64,000 nt of DNA from Flavobacteriaceae bacterium (GTDB lineage: Bacteria; Bacteroidota; Bacteroidia; Flavobacteriales; Flavobacteriaceae), in NCBI GenBank assembly GCA_014075215.1, contig CP046177.1, forward strand, positions 2,728,501-2,792,500, given 5' to 3'. Made by a program: the position numbers and the translations under genes. A model generated the notes under the pieces. The model was given only the letters and a program-made list of their open reading frames with translations, searched no databases and was not told the DNA's origin. Positions 18,229 to 27,779 of the stretch are shown in pieces; position 1 is the first letter of the stretch; each line of letters begins with the position of its first letter.

Positions 18229-19167
18229 TTATTTTTGAATTAAAAAATCTATTTTATTGGGTGCAATCTTTACATTCTCAACCAAATCGGATTTCATCAA
18301 TAATTTAGGAATCAAATAGGTTAAATTATTTTGTTGCGAAAATTCATAATCACAATGTATGCCAAATGAACTTGCGTGTATCCTATTAAAATTGGATAAC
18401 CCTACTTTAAAAGAAACTTTAACTGTTTTAGGAAATGTATTAATCACAACATCTTTTGGTAAATTGTCTATGACAAAAGGGATATTCAAACTACCTTCCG
18501 TAAATTTATCTACTGCTGCATTTATTTTTATTTCTTTGAGGTTATCTGTGAATTTTATCGCTCCTGTTGGCAGTAATAATGAAACTTTTTGGTCAATAGA
18601 AGTATTTACATCACTCAGAAGTATTTTTTCGGTTTTAACATGTGTAATAGTATCTACTATTCCTTCCGGACCCGAAATCGTAATTGAGTCAGGTTTTGAT
18701 ATCAGTTTATCAGAAAAATCATATCCCGGCATAAAGGATATAGTAGCATCTACATATACAGGCACTTTTTTAGTTCCCAAATACCCCAAATCGAAAAATA
18801 TGGAATCCTGTACAATATAATCGATACTCAACTCAGAGTTTAGTTGTTTTTTTATCTTGAGTTCCTGTAAACTTGCTAATAAAAAATATTTAGTTCCTTT
18901 TAACTTGGTTAACCCGGCAGCGTCAATAGTAAGCCGTTTACCAGATAGTTTTGCAGTAATCAACCTGAAACCTGTTCCTTTTACATGGATTGGGATTTCT
19001 TGTAAAGGTGGTGATTGAAGTATTCTACTCTCAGGTAAATTTTTATACTTTACTTTGAATAGCATGGTAGTCTCATATTCTTTGGAAAATTTAGTCAACA
19101 TCCAAAAAACAAAAGCCAACGCTACAAATAGAAAAAAATTTTTGGGTAATGATCTTTTGAATAGCAT
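18229..19167 (-). CDS. YbbR-like domain protein, membrane-anchored
   Basis: 312 residues: a short basic N-terminus, one membrane anchor (NFFLFVALAFVFWMLTKF), then a periplasmic region built of YbbR-like beta domains (for example KVPVYVDATISFMPGYDFSDKLISKPDSITISGPEGIVDTI, shown here only as landmarks V-P-V and P-G-Y...P-D-S-I-T-I-S-G-P). YbbR proteins (CdaR in Firmicutes) regulate diadenylate cyclase there; the role in Bacteroidota is not established. It sits between yajC and coaE. Confidence 0.85.
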   Translation of the reverse strand: MLFKRSLPKNFFLFVALAFVFWMLTKFSKEYETTMLFKVKYKNLPESRILQSPPLQEIPIHVKGTGFRLITAKLSGKRLTIDAAGLTKLKGTKYFLLASLQELKIKKQLNSELSIDYIVQDSIFFDLGYLGTKKVPVYVDATISFMPGYDFSDKLISKPDSITISGPEGIVDTITHVKTEKILLSDVNTSIDQKVSLLLPTGAIKFTDNLKEIKINAAVDKFTEGSLNIPFVIDNLPKDVVINTFPKTVKVSFKVGLSNFNRIHASSFGIHCDYEFSQQNNLTYLIPKLLMKSDLVENVKIAPNKIDFLIQK

Positions 19168-19322
19168 AATTCACATGCGAGATATATTTAGCTACTAATT
19201 AAATACGAAAATAATCTAAGATGTCCAATGTCAAGTCAATAAAAATAACTACGATACCTTGCCAAATTCTTTTAAATTGAAATAAAGTTCCTCATTTTGA
19301 CGATTTTTTGGAATTGTTATCG

Positions 19323-19649
19323 TTATTTTTTATTAATTGCAGACTGATACTTTTTGCTTAGTTCCAGTGATATAGCGGCTCTTTCAAATTTAATTCTTCC
19401 TGCCCCTGTTTCTATAGTAACAGTACCATCCTTATCATTCAATTCGGTTATTTTACCATGAATACCACTAGTAGTAATTACCTTGGCTCCTGTTTTAATA
19501 TTATTCTGAAATTTCTTTTCTTTTTTTTGTTTGGATATTTGCGGTCTGATCATAAAAAAATACAAGACCAAAATCATTGCTATAAAAGGGAGCATACTAG
19601 TAAAACCGGATCCCTCTGAACTTGCTTGTAAAAAAATGGCTACATACAT
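19323..19649 (-). CDS. yajC: preprotein translocase subunit YajC
   Basis: 108 residues: a single membrane helix (SMLPFIAMILVLYFFMI) followed by RPQISKQKKEKKFQNNIKTGAKVITTSGIHGKI, the YajC signature, and a charged C-terminal domain. It associates with SecDF. Its ATG overlaps the stop of the upstream DUF1573 gene (TAATG). Confidence 0.95.
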   Translation of the reverse strand: MYVAIFLQASSEGSGFTSMLPFIAMILVLYFFMIRPQISKQKKEKKFQNNIKTGAKVITTSGIHGKITELNDKDGTVTIETGAGRIKFERAAISLELSKKYQSAINKK

Positions 19650-20113
19650 TACTTTTTTGTTTTAGGAATTACATTTCCAAAAATTCGAACTACTTCCCGA
19701 CCTGTTGCCGTATTTGTATACAGAGTAATATCTTTACTCTGCCTGTTTGGTTTTCCCGCAGTATTAAATGTTACCTGAATTTCTCCGGATGTTCCGGATT
19801 TTATAGGTTCTTTAGGCCAGGCAGCAACAGTACATCCGCATGTTGCCTGTGCATCGGTAATAACCAAATCAGTTTTACCGGTATTTGTAATAACAAAAGT
19901 GGTTTCAATAACTTCCCCTTCGATAACAGTTCCAAAATCGTATGATGTTTTATCAAATTCAGCCGCCGCCGCTCCTTTTTTAATCGTATTATCTCTCTCT
20001 TTAGCTGTTACTAAATTTTGCTCTTTTACTTTACCTGATCCTTTTTTCTCTTTACAAGAAATACAAATAACAGTTGCCAGTGCAATGATTAATAAAAATG
20101 ATATTTTTTTCAT
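19649..20113 (-). CDS. DUF1573 domain lipoprotein
   Basis: 154 residues with a lipoprotein-type signal (MKKISFLLIIALATVICISC, lipobox ending at Cys20). Residues ~50-145 form the DUF1573 Ig-like (ASPM/SPD2/Hydin-like) domain: FDKTSYDFGTVIEGEVIETTF, TGKTDLVI, ATCGCTVAAWPKEPIKSG. Function unknown; such proteins are envelope-exposed. It is placed between nusB and yajC, an order conserved in Flavobacteriia. Confidence 0.93.
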   Translation of the reverse strand: MKKISFLLIIALATVICISCKEKKGSGKVKEQNLVTAKERDNTIKKGAAAAEFDKTSYDFGTVIEGEVIETTFVITNTGKTDLVITDAQATCGCTVAAWPKEPIKSGTSGEIQVTFNTAGKPNRQSKDITLYTNTATGREVVRIFGNVIPKTKK

Positions 20114-20144
20114 AATAGTATTAAATTTCCGTAAAAATACTAAA

Positions 20145-21083
20145 TTATAGCAATCCTCTGCCCACTTTTACCAATCTTTTATCTTCGGTATATTCTCTGC
20201 ACAATTTATCTAATACTCCATTGATAAAATAGCTACTTTTTTTAGTAGAATAGTCTTTGGATATTTCTATATACTCATTGATGGTTACTTTTGTCGGGAT
20301 AGACGGGAAATTTAAAAATTCACAAATCCCCATCTTAATTAAAATCATATCTATATCTGCAATTCTATCACTCTCCCAGTTTGGAGTCTTACGCTCAATA
20401 TCTTTTTCGTATTTTTTATGGTTTAGTATTGTTTTTCTAAAAATAGCCGAAACAAATTCCTCATCATCTTTGTCTTTATACAAACTTCCAATAAAAAATG
20501 GAGATACAGGGTTTAATTTATGTAGTGTTTTCACTATCCATGTATTTACAAAAGGTAGGTCATCTATCCAACTAATAGTAGTATCTCCAAAGTATTCAAA
20601 AAGTTTTTCATTAGGTGCTATGATTTCTTTAAAAAAATCTACTATAAAATTTCTATCTGACTTAAAAGAGCTTTCTTTGGTTTTTAAATAAGTGTCAAAA
20701 AGCCTGCTTTTTGCGAGGTTATCCCAGATAATTTTTACATATTCATCATCTTTTTTCCAATGGTCTAATGCGTGTTCTTTTGTATATTTTTTAATTACAC
20801 TGCTTTCCGAAAGTATCTTAATTGCCGCATTTTCTATAAACTTGGTATTGGGGGCCAAATCTTCCCGGGTAGCTAAAAATTTTTTCTTAGAGATTTCCAG
20901 TTTTTGTTGTGCTAAGTTTTTAACTTCTACTAATAACTGCAAATACAGAACATATAAATCGAGCATTTTTTTTATACTGTGTTTTAAGAATTTTTCTTCT
21001 TTAACCACATCCGTATTTTCCGAATGGAGCATTGCATATACAGATTGCATTACTTTTATTCTAATATGTCTTCTGTTAATCAT
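20145..21083 (-). CDS. nusB: transcription antitermination protein NusB, long Bacteroidota form
   Basis: 312 residues, about twice the E. coli protein. The start MINRRHIRIKVMQSVYAML is the NusB N-terminus; the C-terminal half carries the NusB fold with DIDMILIKMGICEFLNFPSIPTKVTINEYIEISKDYS..FINGVLDK, typical of NusB. Extra residues in the middle (~90-200) are common in this phylum. It binds boxA RNA with NusE for rRNA antitermination. It is the first gene of the nusB-to-coaE run, downstream of a terminator. Confidence 0.93.
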   Translation of the reverse strand: MINRRHIRIKVMQSVYAMLHSENTDVVKEEKFLKHSIKKMLDLYVLYLQLLVEVKNLAQQKLEISKKKFLATREDLAPNTKFIENAAIKILSESSVIKKYTKEHALDHWKKDDEYVKIIWDNLAKSRLFDTYLKTKESSFKSDRNFIVDFFKEIIAPNEKLFEYFGDTTISWIDDLPFVNTWIVKTLHKLNPVSPFFIGSLYKDKDDEEFVSAIFRKTILNHKKYEKDIERKTPNWESDRIADIDMILIKMGICEFLNFPSIPTKVTINEYIEISKDYSTKKSSYFINGVLDKLCREYTEDKRLVKVGRGLL

Positions 21084-21100
21084 GTTAAAGAACTCAATTT

Positions 21101-21131
21101 AAAAAAAGAGCGAAAGAAAATCTAACGCTCT
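21101..21131 (-). terminator. intrinsic terminator of the amino-acid dehydrogenase gene
   Basis: On the minus strand AGAGCG (21131-21126), a 13-base loop, CGCTCT (21112-21107) and a T7 run follow 34 bases after the dehydrogenase stop, just before nusB. Confidence 0.8.
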
Positions 21132-21164
21132 GTAAAAATAGAATTATTAAATGAGTTCATTATC

Positions 21165-22262
21165 TTATTCGGACTTTTTTTTAGTAGTGTCAATTCTTTT
21201 TTGAGCAATATTAAAAGCTGCCTTATATGTTGTTATATTTTCTACTTCCGATAATTGAAATATTTCTAAAGTCGTATTGAATATATTTTCTGTTTTTCGA
21301 ATACTTTCTTCTTTATTATATCCTTCTAATTCTGCATATACATTGATAATGCCTCCGGCATTTATCAGGAAATCAGGAGCATAAGCAATTCCTCTTTCTC
21401 TTAATAATTTACCGTGTCTGATCTCATCTGCTAACTGATTATTTGCAGCACCTGCAATCACTTTAGCCTTTAATTGATCTATGGTACTGTCGTTGATAGT
21501 TGCTCCTAAAGCACAGGGCGCATATATATCCACATCCAATCCGTAAATATCATTTCCCAATACTACATTGGTGTTATATTTTTTACTCAGTTCTTCCAGT
21601 CTTTTCTCATTTATATCATTTATAATTACCTGAGCTCCTTCACCGGTAATGTGTTTTACAAGTATTTCGCCAACATGACCCATACCTTGTACCAGGATTT
21701 TTTTACCTTCTAATTTTTCAGTTCCGAATTTATATTTGGAAGCGGCTTTCATTCCCATATACACTCCGTAAGCAGTAACCGGGGAAGGGTTGCCTGATCC
21801 TCCGTTAGTTTTGGAAATGCCGGTTACATATGGAGTTACCTCTCTGATAATATCCATATCTCTCGTTTCCATTCCGACATCTTCGGCTGTAATATATTTT
21901 CCGCTTAAAGTGTTGATAAACGCTCCAAATCTACGCATTAGGTCGTCGTTTTTTTGAGTTTTAGCATCTCCTATAATAACGGCCTTGCCTCCACCAAGGT
22001 TTAAACCGGTAATCGCTGATTTATAAGTCATCCCTCTGGACAAACGCAATACATCATTTAATGCATCCCATTCGGAAGCATATGACCACATTCTAGTGCC
22101 TCCCAATGCAGGGCCTAAAGTTGTATTATGTATTCCGATAATTGCTTTTAAACCTATATCTTCGTCATTGCAAAAAACAACTTGTTCATGTCCTTCAAAA
22201 GAAGCCTGACCAAAGACCGGATTATTTTTTATGTCACTGATATTTATGATTTCTGATGTCAT
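21165..22262 (-). CDS. Leu/Phe/Val-type amino-acid dehydrogenase
   Basis: 365 residues of the Glu/Leu/Phe/Val dehydrogenase superfamily: NAD-dependent oxidative deamination of branched-chain or aromatic amino acids. ALGGTRMW, GLNLGGGKAVIIGD (catalytic Lys in the substrate pocket), TAEDVGM, and the Rossmann segment ILVQGMGHVGEILVKH are intact. Length fits leucine dehydrogenase rather than the longer GdhA. It is monocistronic, with a canonical promoter upstream and its own terminator. Confidence 0.93.
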   Translation of the reverse strand: MTSEIINISDIKNNPVFGQASFEGHEQVVFCNDEDIGLKAIIGIHNTTLGPALGGTRMWSYASEWDALNDVLRLSRGMTYKSAITGLNLGGGKAVIIGDAKTQKNDDLMRRFGAFINTLSGKYITAEDVGMETRDMDIIREVTPYVTGISKTNGGSGNPSPVTAYGVYMGMKAASKYKFGTEKLEGKKILVQGMGHVGEILVKHITGEGAQVIINDINEKRLEELSKKYNTNVVLGNDIYGLDVDIYAPCALGATINDSTIDQLKAKVIAGAANNQLADEIRHGKLLRERGIAYAPDFLINAGGIINVYAELEGYNKEESIRKTENIFNTTLEIFQLSEVENITTYKAAFNIAQKRIDTTKKKSE

Positions 22263-22308
22263 TCGTAGTAGTTTTTGATAAATTAAATATTTCTCAAAAA
22301 TTGATATG

Positions 22309-22339
22309 CAAAAATAAGATTTTGTTAAATAGCAGCAAA
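22309..22339 (-). promoter_or_regulatory. canonical Bacteroidota promoter of the dehydrogenase gene
   Basis: On the minus strand TTTG (22339-22336), exactly 19 bases, then TATTTTTG (22316-22309) fits the consensus TTTG-N19-TAnnTTTG. It lies 47 bases before the ATG. Confidence 0.85.
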
Positions 22340-22396
22340 TAAAACAACATTTATTTATATATTTTTAAACAAGAATATATTAACAATTTTTTATAA

Positions 22397-24139
22397 ATGA
22401 AAGCATTACGATACTTAAATACCTATTTTCTAAAATACAAATACAGGCTGCTTTTAGGTATCTTTATTACAGTGCTGTCTAAGCTTCTGGCATTAGAAAT
22501 TCCGCAAATCATCCGAAAATCCTTAAATACGGTAGAAGATTATCAAAAAGGGATGGTTACTGATATAAAAGTAGTTGAATATGATTTATTTGTGAATGTC
22601 ATCATCATCATTGGTATTGCCATACTCTCCGGCTTTTTTACTTTTCTAATGCGGCAAACAATTATCGTTACATCCAGGTTAATTGAATTTGATTTAAAAA
22701 ACGAAATTTATCAGCAATACCAGAGGTTATCTCCTAACTTTTATAAAAAAAACAGAACAGGTGATTTAATGAACCGTATTAGTGAAGATGTTTCTAAAGT
22801 CAGAATGTATGCCGGGCCTGCTATCATGTATTCTATGAATATGATTGTGCTGTTTGTAGTGGGTTTCACCAATATGTTTAGAATTGATGCAAAACTAACT
22901 TTATATACCTTAATTCCTTTTCCAATATTGTCGATTTCCATTTTTATACTTAGTAAGAATATTAATAAAAGAAGTACTGTTGTACAACAATATTTATCTA
23001 AACTTACTGCTTTTAACCAAGAATTTTTCTCGGGTATCAATGTGGTAAAATCATATGGGATTAAAAATATGGTCATTTCAAATTTTGATACACTTGCCGA
23101 CGAGAGTAAAGAAAAAAACATTCATTTATATAAAATAAACGCATTGTTTTTTCCGCTAATGGTGTTGCTCATTGGGTTTAGCAATTTGTTGGTCATCTAT
23201 ATTGGCGGAAAGCAATATATCTCAGGTGAGATTCAAATAGGTGTCATTGCAGAGTTTATCATTTATGTAAACATGCTTACATGGCCTGTTGCCGTTGTTG
23301 GGTGGGTTACGTCCATGGTACAACAAGCTGAAGTCTCTCAGCAAAGAATCAATGAGTTTTTACAACAAGAGCCCGAAATTAAAAATGAAAATACAGATGC
23401 TGTTGATATAAAGGGAGATATTGAGTTTAGGAATGTTACTTTAACCTATGACGATACCCATATTACCGCTTTAAAGCATGTGAGTTTTAAGGTAAATGCA
23501 GGAGAAACGATTGCCATTATGGGAAAAACAGGTTCCGGAAAATCCAGTATTGTACACTTGGTTTCCAGGCAGTACGATACCACAGAAGGTGCTGTATTGA
23601 TTGACAACAGGGATGTTAAAAACTGGAATTTAAATACTATAAGAGCGCAAATGGGCGTTGTTCCCCAAGATCCGTTCTTGTTTTCAGAAACCATAGAAGA
23701 TAATATTAAGTTTGGTAAAGCAGGCGCCACAACCGAAGTCATTATAACAGCGGCTAAAAATGCTGTTGTACATGATAATATTATAGATTTCAAAGAGGGC
23801 TACCGTACCGTTTTAGGAGAACGAGGAGTAACATTATCCGGGGGTCAGAAACAACGTGTTTCCATAGCCAGGGCAATTATTAAAGATCCTAAAATTCTAA
23901 TTTTTGATGACTGTTTATCTGCTGTTGACACGGAAACAGAAGAAAAAATACTGGACAATCTGGCAAAAGTTTCTAAAAATAAAACCACATTTATCATCAG
24001 TCACCGTGTTTCTTCAGCAAAATATGCGGATAAAATTTTGATTTTAGATAAAGGGGAAATTATTCAGCAAGGCACTCATAACCAGCTAGTAACGAAAGAA
24101 GGGTACTATAAAGAATTGTACGATCAACAACTTTTGTAA
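22397..24139 (+). CDS. ABC exporter, fused membrane and ATPase domains
   Basis: 580 residues: six membrane helices in the first ~310 residues (YRLLLGIFITVLSKLLALEIP..., including NRTGDLMNRISEDVSKVRMY typical of exporters), then an ATPase with Walker A GKTGSGKSSIVHL, Q-loop, signature LSGGQKQRVSIARAI, Walker B ILIFDDCLSAVD and switch ISHR. It works as a homo- or heterodimer exporting lipids or drugs (MsbA/MdlB-like). The substrate cannot be told. It is divergent from the dehydrogenase gene. Confidence 0.93.
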   Translation: MKALRYLNTYFLKYKYRLLLGIFITVLSKLLALEIPQIIRKSLNTVEDYQKGMVTDIKVVEYDLFVNVIIIIGIAILSGFFTFLMRQTIIVTSRLIEFDLKNEIYQQYQRLSPNFYKKNRTGDLMNRISEDVSKVRMYAGPAIMYSMNMIVLFVVGFTNMFRIDAKLTLYTLIPFPILSISIFILSKNINKRSTVVQQYLSKLTAFNQEFFSGINVVKSYGIKNMVISNFDTLADESKEKNIHLYKINALFFPLMVLLIGFSNLLVIYIGGKQYISGEIQIGVIAEFIIYVNMLTWPVAVVGWVTSMVQQAEVSQQRINEFLQQEPEIKNENTDAVDIKGDIEFRNVTLTYDDTHITALKHVSFKVNAGETIAIMGKTGSGKSSIVHLVSRQYDTTEGAVLIDNRDVKNWNLNTIRAQMGVVPQDPFLFSETIEDNIKFGKAGATTEVIITAAKNAVVHDNIIDFKEGYRTVLGERGVTLSGGQKQRVSIARAIIKDPKILIFDDCLSAVDTETEEKILDNLAKVSKNKTTFIISHRVSSAKYADKILILDKGEIIQQGTHNQLVTKEGYYKELYDQQLL

Positions 24140-24158
24140 AAAGAAATGTAACCTTGTT

Positions 24159-24188
24159 TTTGCTACCTGAAATATTTTGTTAGTTTTG
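24159..24188 (+). promoter_or_regulatory. promoter of the PUR-family gene
   Basis: TTTG (24159-24162), 18 bases, TAGTTTTG (24181-24188): near-consensus Bacteroidota promoter 29 bases before the ATG at 24217. Confidence 0.7.
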
Positions 24189-24216
24189 TTTAAATAATTA
24201 ATATATTATAACAATT

Positions 24217-24585
24217 ATGGCAGAGAGAGTAGAACAAGAAGAAATCTTTTCACAAGTTTTAAGAGCAGGGAGAAGAACTTATTTTTTTGACGTTAGATCA
24301 ACGAAAGCGGACGATTACTATTTAACTATCACGGAAAGTAAGAAGTTTACTCATGATGATGGTTCTTTCCATTATCAAAAACACAAGATCTATTTATACA
24401 AAGAAGATTTCTCTGATTTTCACGAAATGCTTACCAAAGCAACAGAATATATTATTGACAAAAAGGGGACTGAAGTAATTAGTGAACGTCATAAAAAAGA
24501 TTTTAAAAAAGAAAGTACTTCGGAAAGTAAAACAGATAACAAACCCACAGAAAGTTTTACAGATGTTAGCTTTGAAGATATCTAG
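24217..24585 (+). CDS. PUR-family DNA/RNA-binding protein (DUF3276)
   Basis: 122 residues. EEIFSQVLRAGRRTYFFDVRSTKADDYYLTITESKK..YQKHKIYLYKEDFSDF is the bacterial PUR-alpha-like (DUF3276) repeat, a single-stranded nucleic-acid binder. The tail (about residues 93-122) is acidic and Ser/Thr-rich, probably disordered. It is widespread in Bacteroidota and often highly expressed. It has its own promoter and converges with the isochorismate synthase operon. Confidence 0.93.
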   Translation: MAERVEQEEIFSQVLRAGRRTYFFDVRSTKADDYYLTITESKKFTHDDGSFHYQKHKIYLYKEDFSDFHEMLTKATEYIIDKKGTEVISERHKKDFKKESTSESKTDNKPTESFTDVSFEDI

Positions 24586-24600
24586 ATTTTCTTAAAGCTG

Positions 24601-25641
24601 CTACAGTACATTTTTTAAAGTAGTTATCTTTAACTGTGTTTCTTCCCATTCTTTTTCGGGACTGCTGTGTAGGGTAATTCCTCCACCTACATAGAGGTTT
24701 GCCGTTTTTTCTTCGATTTCCATACAGCGGAGATTTACAAAGAATGAAGAAGTGTTCTCTAAATTCATTTCTCCCAGAAAACCTGTGTAGAATTTTCGAT
24801 CATACCCTTCTTTTGTTAGAATAAACATTTTAGCTACCTCTCTGGGCAAGCCACAAACTGCCGGTGTTGGATGTAATCTTTTCAGTAGCGTTTGTAAACT
24901 TGCTTTCTGCACATCAAACTTCCCTGATATAAGCGTTCTTAAATGCAGTACATTGCCCGCCCGTATACTTTCTCTTTCTTGTATCTTTATGTCCTTAACA
25001 ATAGGTGTCAATTGGTCTTGTATAAATGTGGTTACTAATTGTTGCTCTTCTAATTCTTTGGCCCCCCAAGATAAGGTATTAGCATTAAATACTTGTGTAC
25101 CTGCCAATGACATAGTCAAGAAAGAAGAATTTTTTACCTGCAATAATGTTTCCGGGGTAGCTCCCATCCACATTCCTATTTTCGGATGATACCACATATA
25201 TACCATAGCTCCTTTATAAGTAGCAAGCAGTTTTAAAAAGGTATTTATACAATTCCAATTCTCTATCCGTAATACTTCTTTTCTGGAAACTACAATTTTT
25301 TTTATGGTGCTTTTTTTGATATCTTCAATGGTCTTTTTAACCAAATTGATATAACTTCCCTTAGCACTTTGAATTGTTCTATATCCTGATTTTTCGTGGT
25401 GTTCAATAGTATCATCAGCAAGTTCAGATACAAAATTCGATGCCTGCATTGGAATTAAAACTGTCTTCTGAACAGCATCAAAAGGAGCAAAAACAAATCC
25501 GGATTCCCTGTATTTTGATGTGTGAAAAAGCATATCATTTTTTTGAAAGAAACCACAAACGTTTTTTGAATCGGGCTTTCTGTAAACCACAAAAGGAAGT
25601 TGTTTTTCCAATGCTTTTTCTATATGATTTACAATATTCAA
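24601..25641 (-). CDS. menF: isochorismate synthase (chorismate-binding)
   Basis: 346 residues with the chorismate-utilising fold in the C-terminal 250 residues: KIVVSRKEVL (general-base Lys), YMWYHPKIGMWMGATPETLLQ, MSLAGTQ, HLRTLISG, LHPTPAVCGLPREVA, and FYTGFLGEM with VNLRCMEI..YVGGGITLHSSPEKEWEET. Product isochorismate feeds menaquinone, the main quinone of this group, or a siderophore. The adjacent hotdog thioesterase favours menaquinone. The start overlaps the stop of the upstream hydrolase (ATGA). Confidence 0.92.
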   Translation of the reverse strand: MNIVNHIEKALEKQLPFVVYRKPDSKNVCGFFQKNDMLFHTSKYRESGFVFAPFDAVQKTVLIPMQASNFVSELADDTIEHHEKSGYRTIQSAKGSYINLVKKTIEDIKKSTIKKIVVSRKEVLRIENWNCINTFLKLLATYKGAMVYMWYHPKIGMWMGATPETLLQVKNSSFLTMSLAGTQVFNANTLSWGAKELEEQQLVTTFIQDQLTPIVKDIKIQERESIRAGNVLHLRTLISGKFDVQKASLQTLLKRLHPTPAVCGLPREVAKMFILTKEGYDRKFYTGFLGEMNLENTSSFFVNLRCMEIEEKTANLYVGGGITLHSSPEKEWEETQLKITTLKNVL

Positions 25642-26483
25642 TCCAGCAGTTTTAAAAGTTCTTTTTTTATCAACTCTTTATGTGACCATACTAACTCATG
25701 ACCGGCATCATCTACAGTAATTAATTTAAATTGCTTCCCGGGGAATTGTCTTTGTAAAAAAAGCGAATTTTCGTAGGGCACTATCCAATCCGTATTGCCG
25801 TGAATACTTAAAATTTGATTTTTATTTTGATTCCAATGATCTTCAAATTTAGATAAATCCTCCCGATGCGACATTTTTTCTTTAGCAGCTTGTTTCCATA
25901 CGTGTGGCACTGTCCATCGAGTGAATCTCCACTTATAGATGTTCAACAAAAAAGGCATGGGTTCTACTTTACCATACACTGCCGGTGCAATTAATATTAT
26001 ATTTTTTATTCTAGTTTTAGCAGCCAAAGCTATAGGGCCTCCGTAAGAGTATCCGACAACAATAGTATTTGGATCATTGTCTATGATGCTATCTAACATT
26101 TCTGCTTCAAAAGCAATAGATTCCTGAACTTGATATTTGTCTTTATAATTATATCCAATCCTGTCATAAGAGATCAAATTTGCTTTTTGTAAAAGTGAGT
26201 TATCGATTAAATATTCTTTGAAATTCATAGCAGAGCCTATGGTTCCGTGAACAAAAATAATGGTGGGCAATGCGGTATCTTTTCGAATACTAACTTTTCT
26301 GTATTCAAAATTTTTAAAATGTCCTCTTGTCAGAGATACATCTGCAAAACCGGTTTTGAGTTCTTTGACAACTGTCTCATCAGATTCTGGTTTACTAAGC
26401 TGATAAAAAGCTATATACAAGCCTATAAAAGTAATGCATAGTATACCAAAAAAAAAATTTAACATTTTTTTTAACCGCTTCAT
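25638..26483 (-). CDS. membrane-anchored alpha/beta hydrolase
   Basis: About 281 residues from the ATG at 26483 (MKRLKKMLNFFFGILCITFIGLYIAFY), which overlaps the stop of the upstream thioesterase (ATGA); an earlier ATG at 26522 is less likely. After the N-terminal membrane helix come FVHGTIGSAMNFKEYL (oxyanion region), nucleophile elbow GYSYGG, acid in GNTDWIVPYENS and catalytic His in DDAGHELVW. The substrate is unknown. It is the middle gene of an operon with thioesterase and isochorismate synthase, but it does not resemble MenH strongly enough to assign. Confidence 0.85.
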   Translation of the reverse strand: MKRLKKMLNFFFGILCITFIGLYIAFYQLSKPESDETVVKELKTGFADVSLTRGHFKNFEYRKVSIRKDTALPTIIFVHGTIGSAMNFKEYLIDNSLLQKANLISYDRIGYNYKDKYQVQESIAFEAEMLDSIIDNDPNTIVVGYSYGGPIALAAKTRIKNIILIAPAVYGKVEPMPFLLNIYKWRFTRWTVPHVWKQAAKEKMSHREDLSKFEDHWNQNKNQILSIHGNTDWIVPYENSLFLQRQFPGKQFKLITVDDAGHELVWSHKELIKKELLKLLD

Positions 26484-26902
26484 TTCTGCCTTTTCTCTAA
26501 TACAATATTTGTCATTTTGCAAACAGATATGAGCTGATTTTCTTCATCTACCACTTTCACTTCCCATAAGTGCGTTGAACGGCCTTTATGAATATTTTTA
26601 GCCGTTGCAAAAACAACTCCTTCTGTTTTGGATTTAAGATGATTGATGGTGAGTTCAATTCCATTGACAAATTGTGAAGAAGTGTCAATAAAAAAATTCG
26701 AGGCGACACTTCCAACACTTTCCGCCAGGGCGGCGGTAGCTCCTCCGTGCAATTTCCCATAAGGTTGATGAACCTTAGAGTTTACCGGCATTTTTGCCGT
26801 TAAAAAATCATCTCCGACAGCTATAAACTCAATTGCTAATGTCTCCATCAATGTATTTTTACAGCGGTCATTAAATTTTTGAAGTAGTTCTTTTTTATTC
26901 AT
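26480..26902 (-). CDS. PaaI-family hotdog thioesterase
   Basis: About 140 residues from the ATG at 26902 (MNKKELLQKFNDRCKNTLMETL). The hotdog motif HQPYGKLHGGATAALAESVGS holds the catalytic acid within the helix. This fold cleaves acyl-CoA thioesters; next to isochorismate synthase the likely substrate is DHNA-CoA (MenI role), an inference from context. An upstream ATG at 26932 would add 10 residues and is less typical. Confidence 0.88.
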   Translation of the reverse strand: MNKKELLQKFNDRCKNTLMETLAIEFIAVGDDFLTAKMPVNSKVHQPYGKLHGGATAALAESVGSVASNFFIDTSSQFVNGIELTINHLKSKTEGVVFATAKNIHKGRSTHLWEVKVVDEENQLISVCKMTNIVLEKRQK

Positions 26903-27249
26903 TATAAAAACATGTAAAATGTAAAAATACACATAATACCATTTCTGATTTAAATTTATCCGCTAAAAATGGCACTTTTCGCTTACGGTTCAAAATAATA
27001 GCGTTTAAAGCTTGAAAGTTCCAAGTTAAAAGTAGTCAAGTTCACTCAAAGTTCACATTTAACTGAAAAAAAGCACTTTTAAAATACGGATGATGAGTAT
27101 TTATAATAGATTTTATTCATAGTAATATTGATAAAATCTATTACACATCCAAAAGTTGGTATTAAAGTTCTCAAAGTTAAAAAATATAGGCTTTCATACT
27201 TTTCAACTTTTACACTTTCTAACTTTTCATAAATCAAAAATGGTATAAA
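26903..27249. other. intergenic region with inverted repeats, no gene
   Basis: ATACCATTT at about 26936 and AAATGGTAT ending about 27249 are inverted across ~310 bp, recalling the ends of element C. Inside, TAATAGATTTTA (27104-27115) and TAAAATCTATTA (27132-27143) form a perfect 12-bp stem. No ORF is credible. It may be a decayed non-autonomous element. Confidence 0.4.
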
Positions 27250-27254
27250 AACCG

Positions 27255-27262
27255 TAATTTTG
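27255..27262 (+). promoter_or_regulatory. -7 box TAATTTTG
   Basis: Matches TAnnTTTG, 22 bases before the ATG at 27285; no good -33 was seen. Confidence 0.45.
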
Positions 27263-27284
27263 TAATTTGAAACCGAACTGAAGT

Positions 27285-27779
27285 ATGTATAAAATCCGTA
27301 TAGTTTTAGATACGCAGGAAGATGTTATCAGGACTCTATTGGTAAATGATACCATTACCCTGGAAGAGCTCCATTTTGCCATAGTAGATGCTTTCGGCTT
27401 CAACGATAAGGAAATGGCTTCTTTTTATTTGACAGATGACAACTGGAGTCAGGGAGAAGAAATTCCCTTATTCAATATGTCCGATAATCCTGCAACTCCG
27501 GCTATGGGTACATGCATTCTAAATGAAGTGCTACCCAATATTTCGGACAAACTCATTTACGTATACGATTTTCTAAAAATGTGGGTGTTTTACGTAGAAA
27601 TTATTGACATACTGCCTGCTAAAAGTACAGATGCTCCTAAAACCATATTAGCTGTAGGCGAAATTCCAAAAGAAAAACCTCTAAAAGAATTTAATACGGA
27701 GTCATACGAAGAGAGTATTGATGATGATATCAGCGATGAGTTTGGAGAGTTGAGGGGTTTTGATTTGGATAATTATTAA
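27285..27779 (+). CDS. PRiA4 ORF-3-like (IS1096 passenger TnpR-like) domain protein
   Basis: 164 residues. MYKIRIVLDTQEDVIRTLLVNDTITLEELHFAIVDAFGF with DDNWSQGEEIPLF and KLIYVYDFLKMWVFYVEIIDIL fits the plasmid pRiA4b ORF-3 family. Despite the family names no transposon is near, and such genes are common single-copy chromosomal genes in Flavobacteriia. The tail is strongly acidic (EESIDDDISDEFGEL). Molecular function unknown. Confidence 0.85.
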   Translation: MYKIRIVLDTQEDVIRTLLVNDTITLEELHFAIVDAFGFNDKEMASFYLTDDNWSQGEEIPLFNMSDNPATPAMGTCILNEVLPNISDKLIYVYDFLKMWVFYVEIIDILPAKSTDAPKTILAVGEIPKEKPLKEFNTESYEESIDDDISDEFGELRGFDLDNY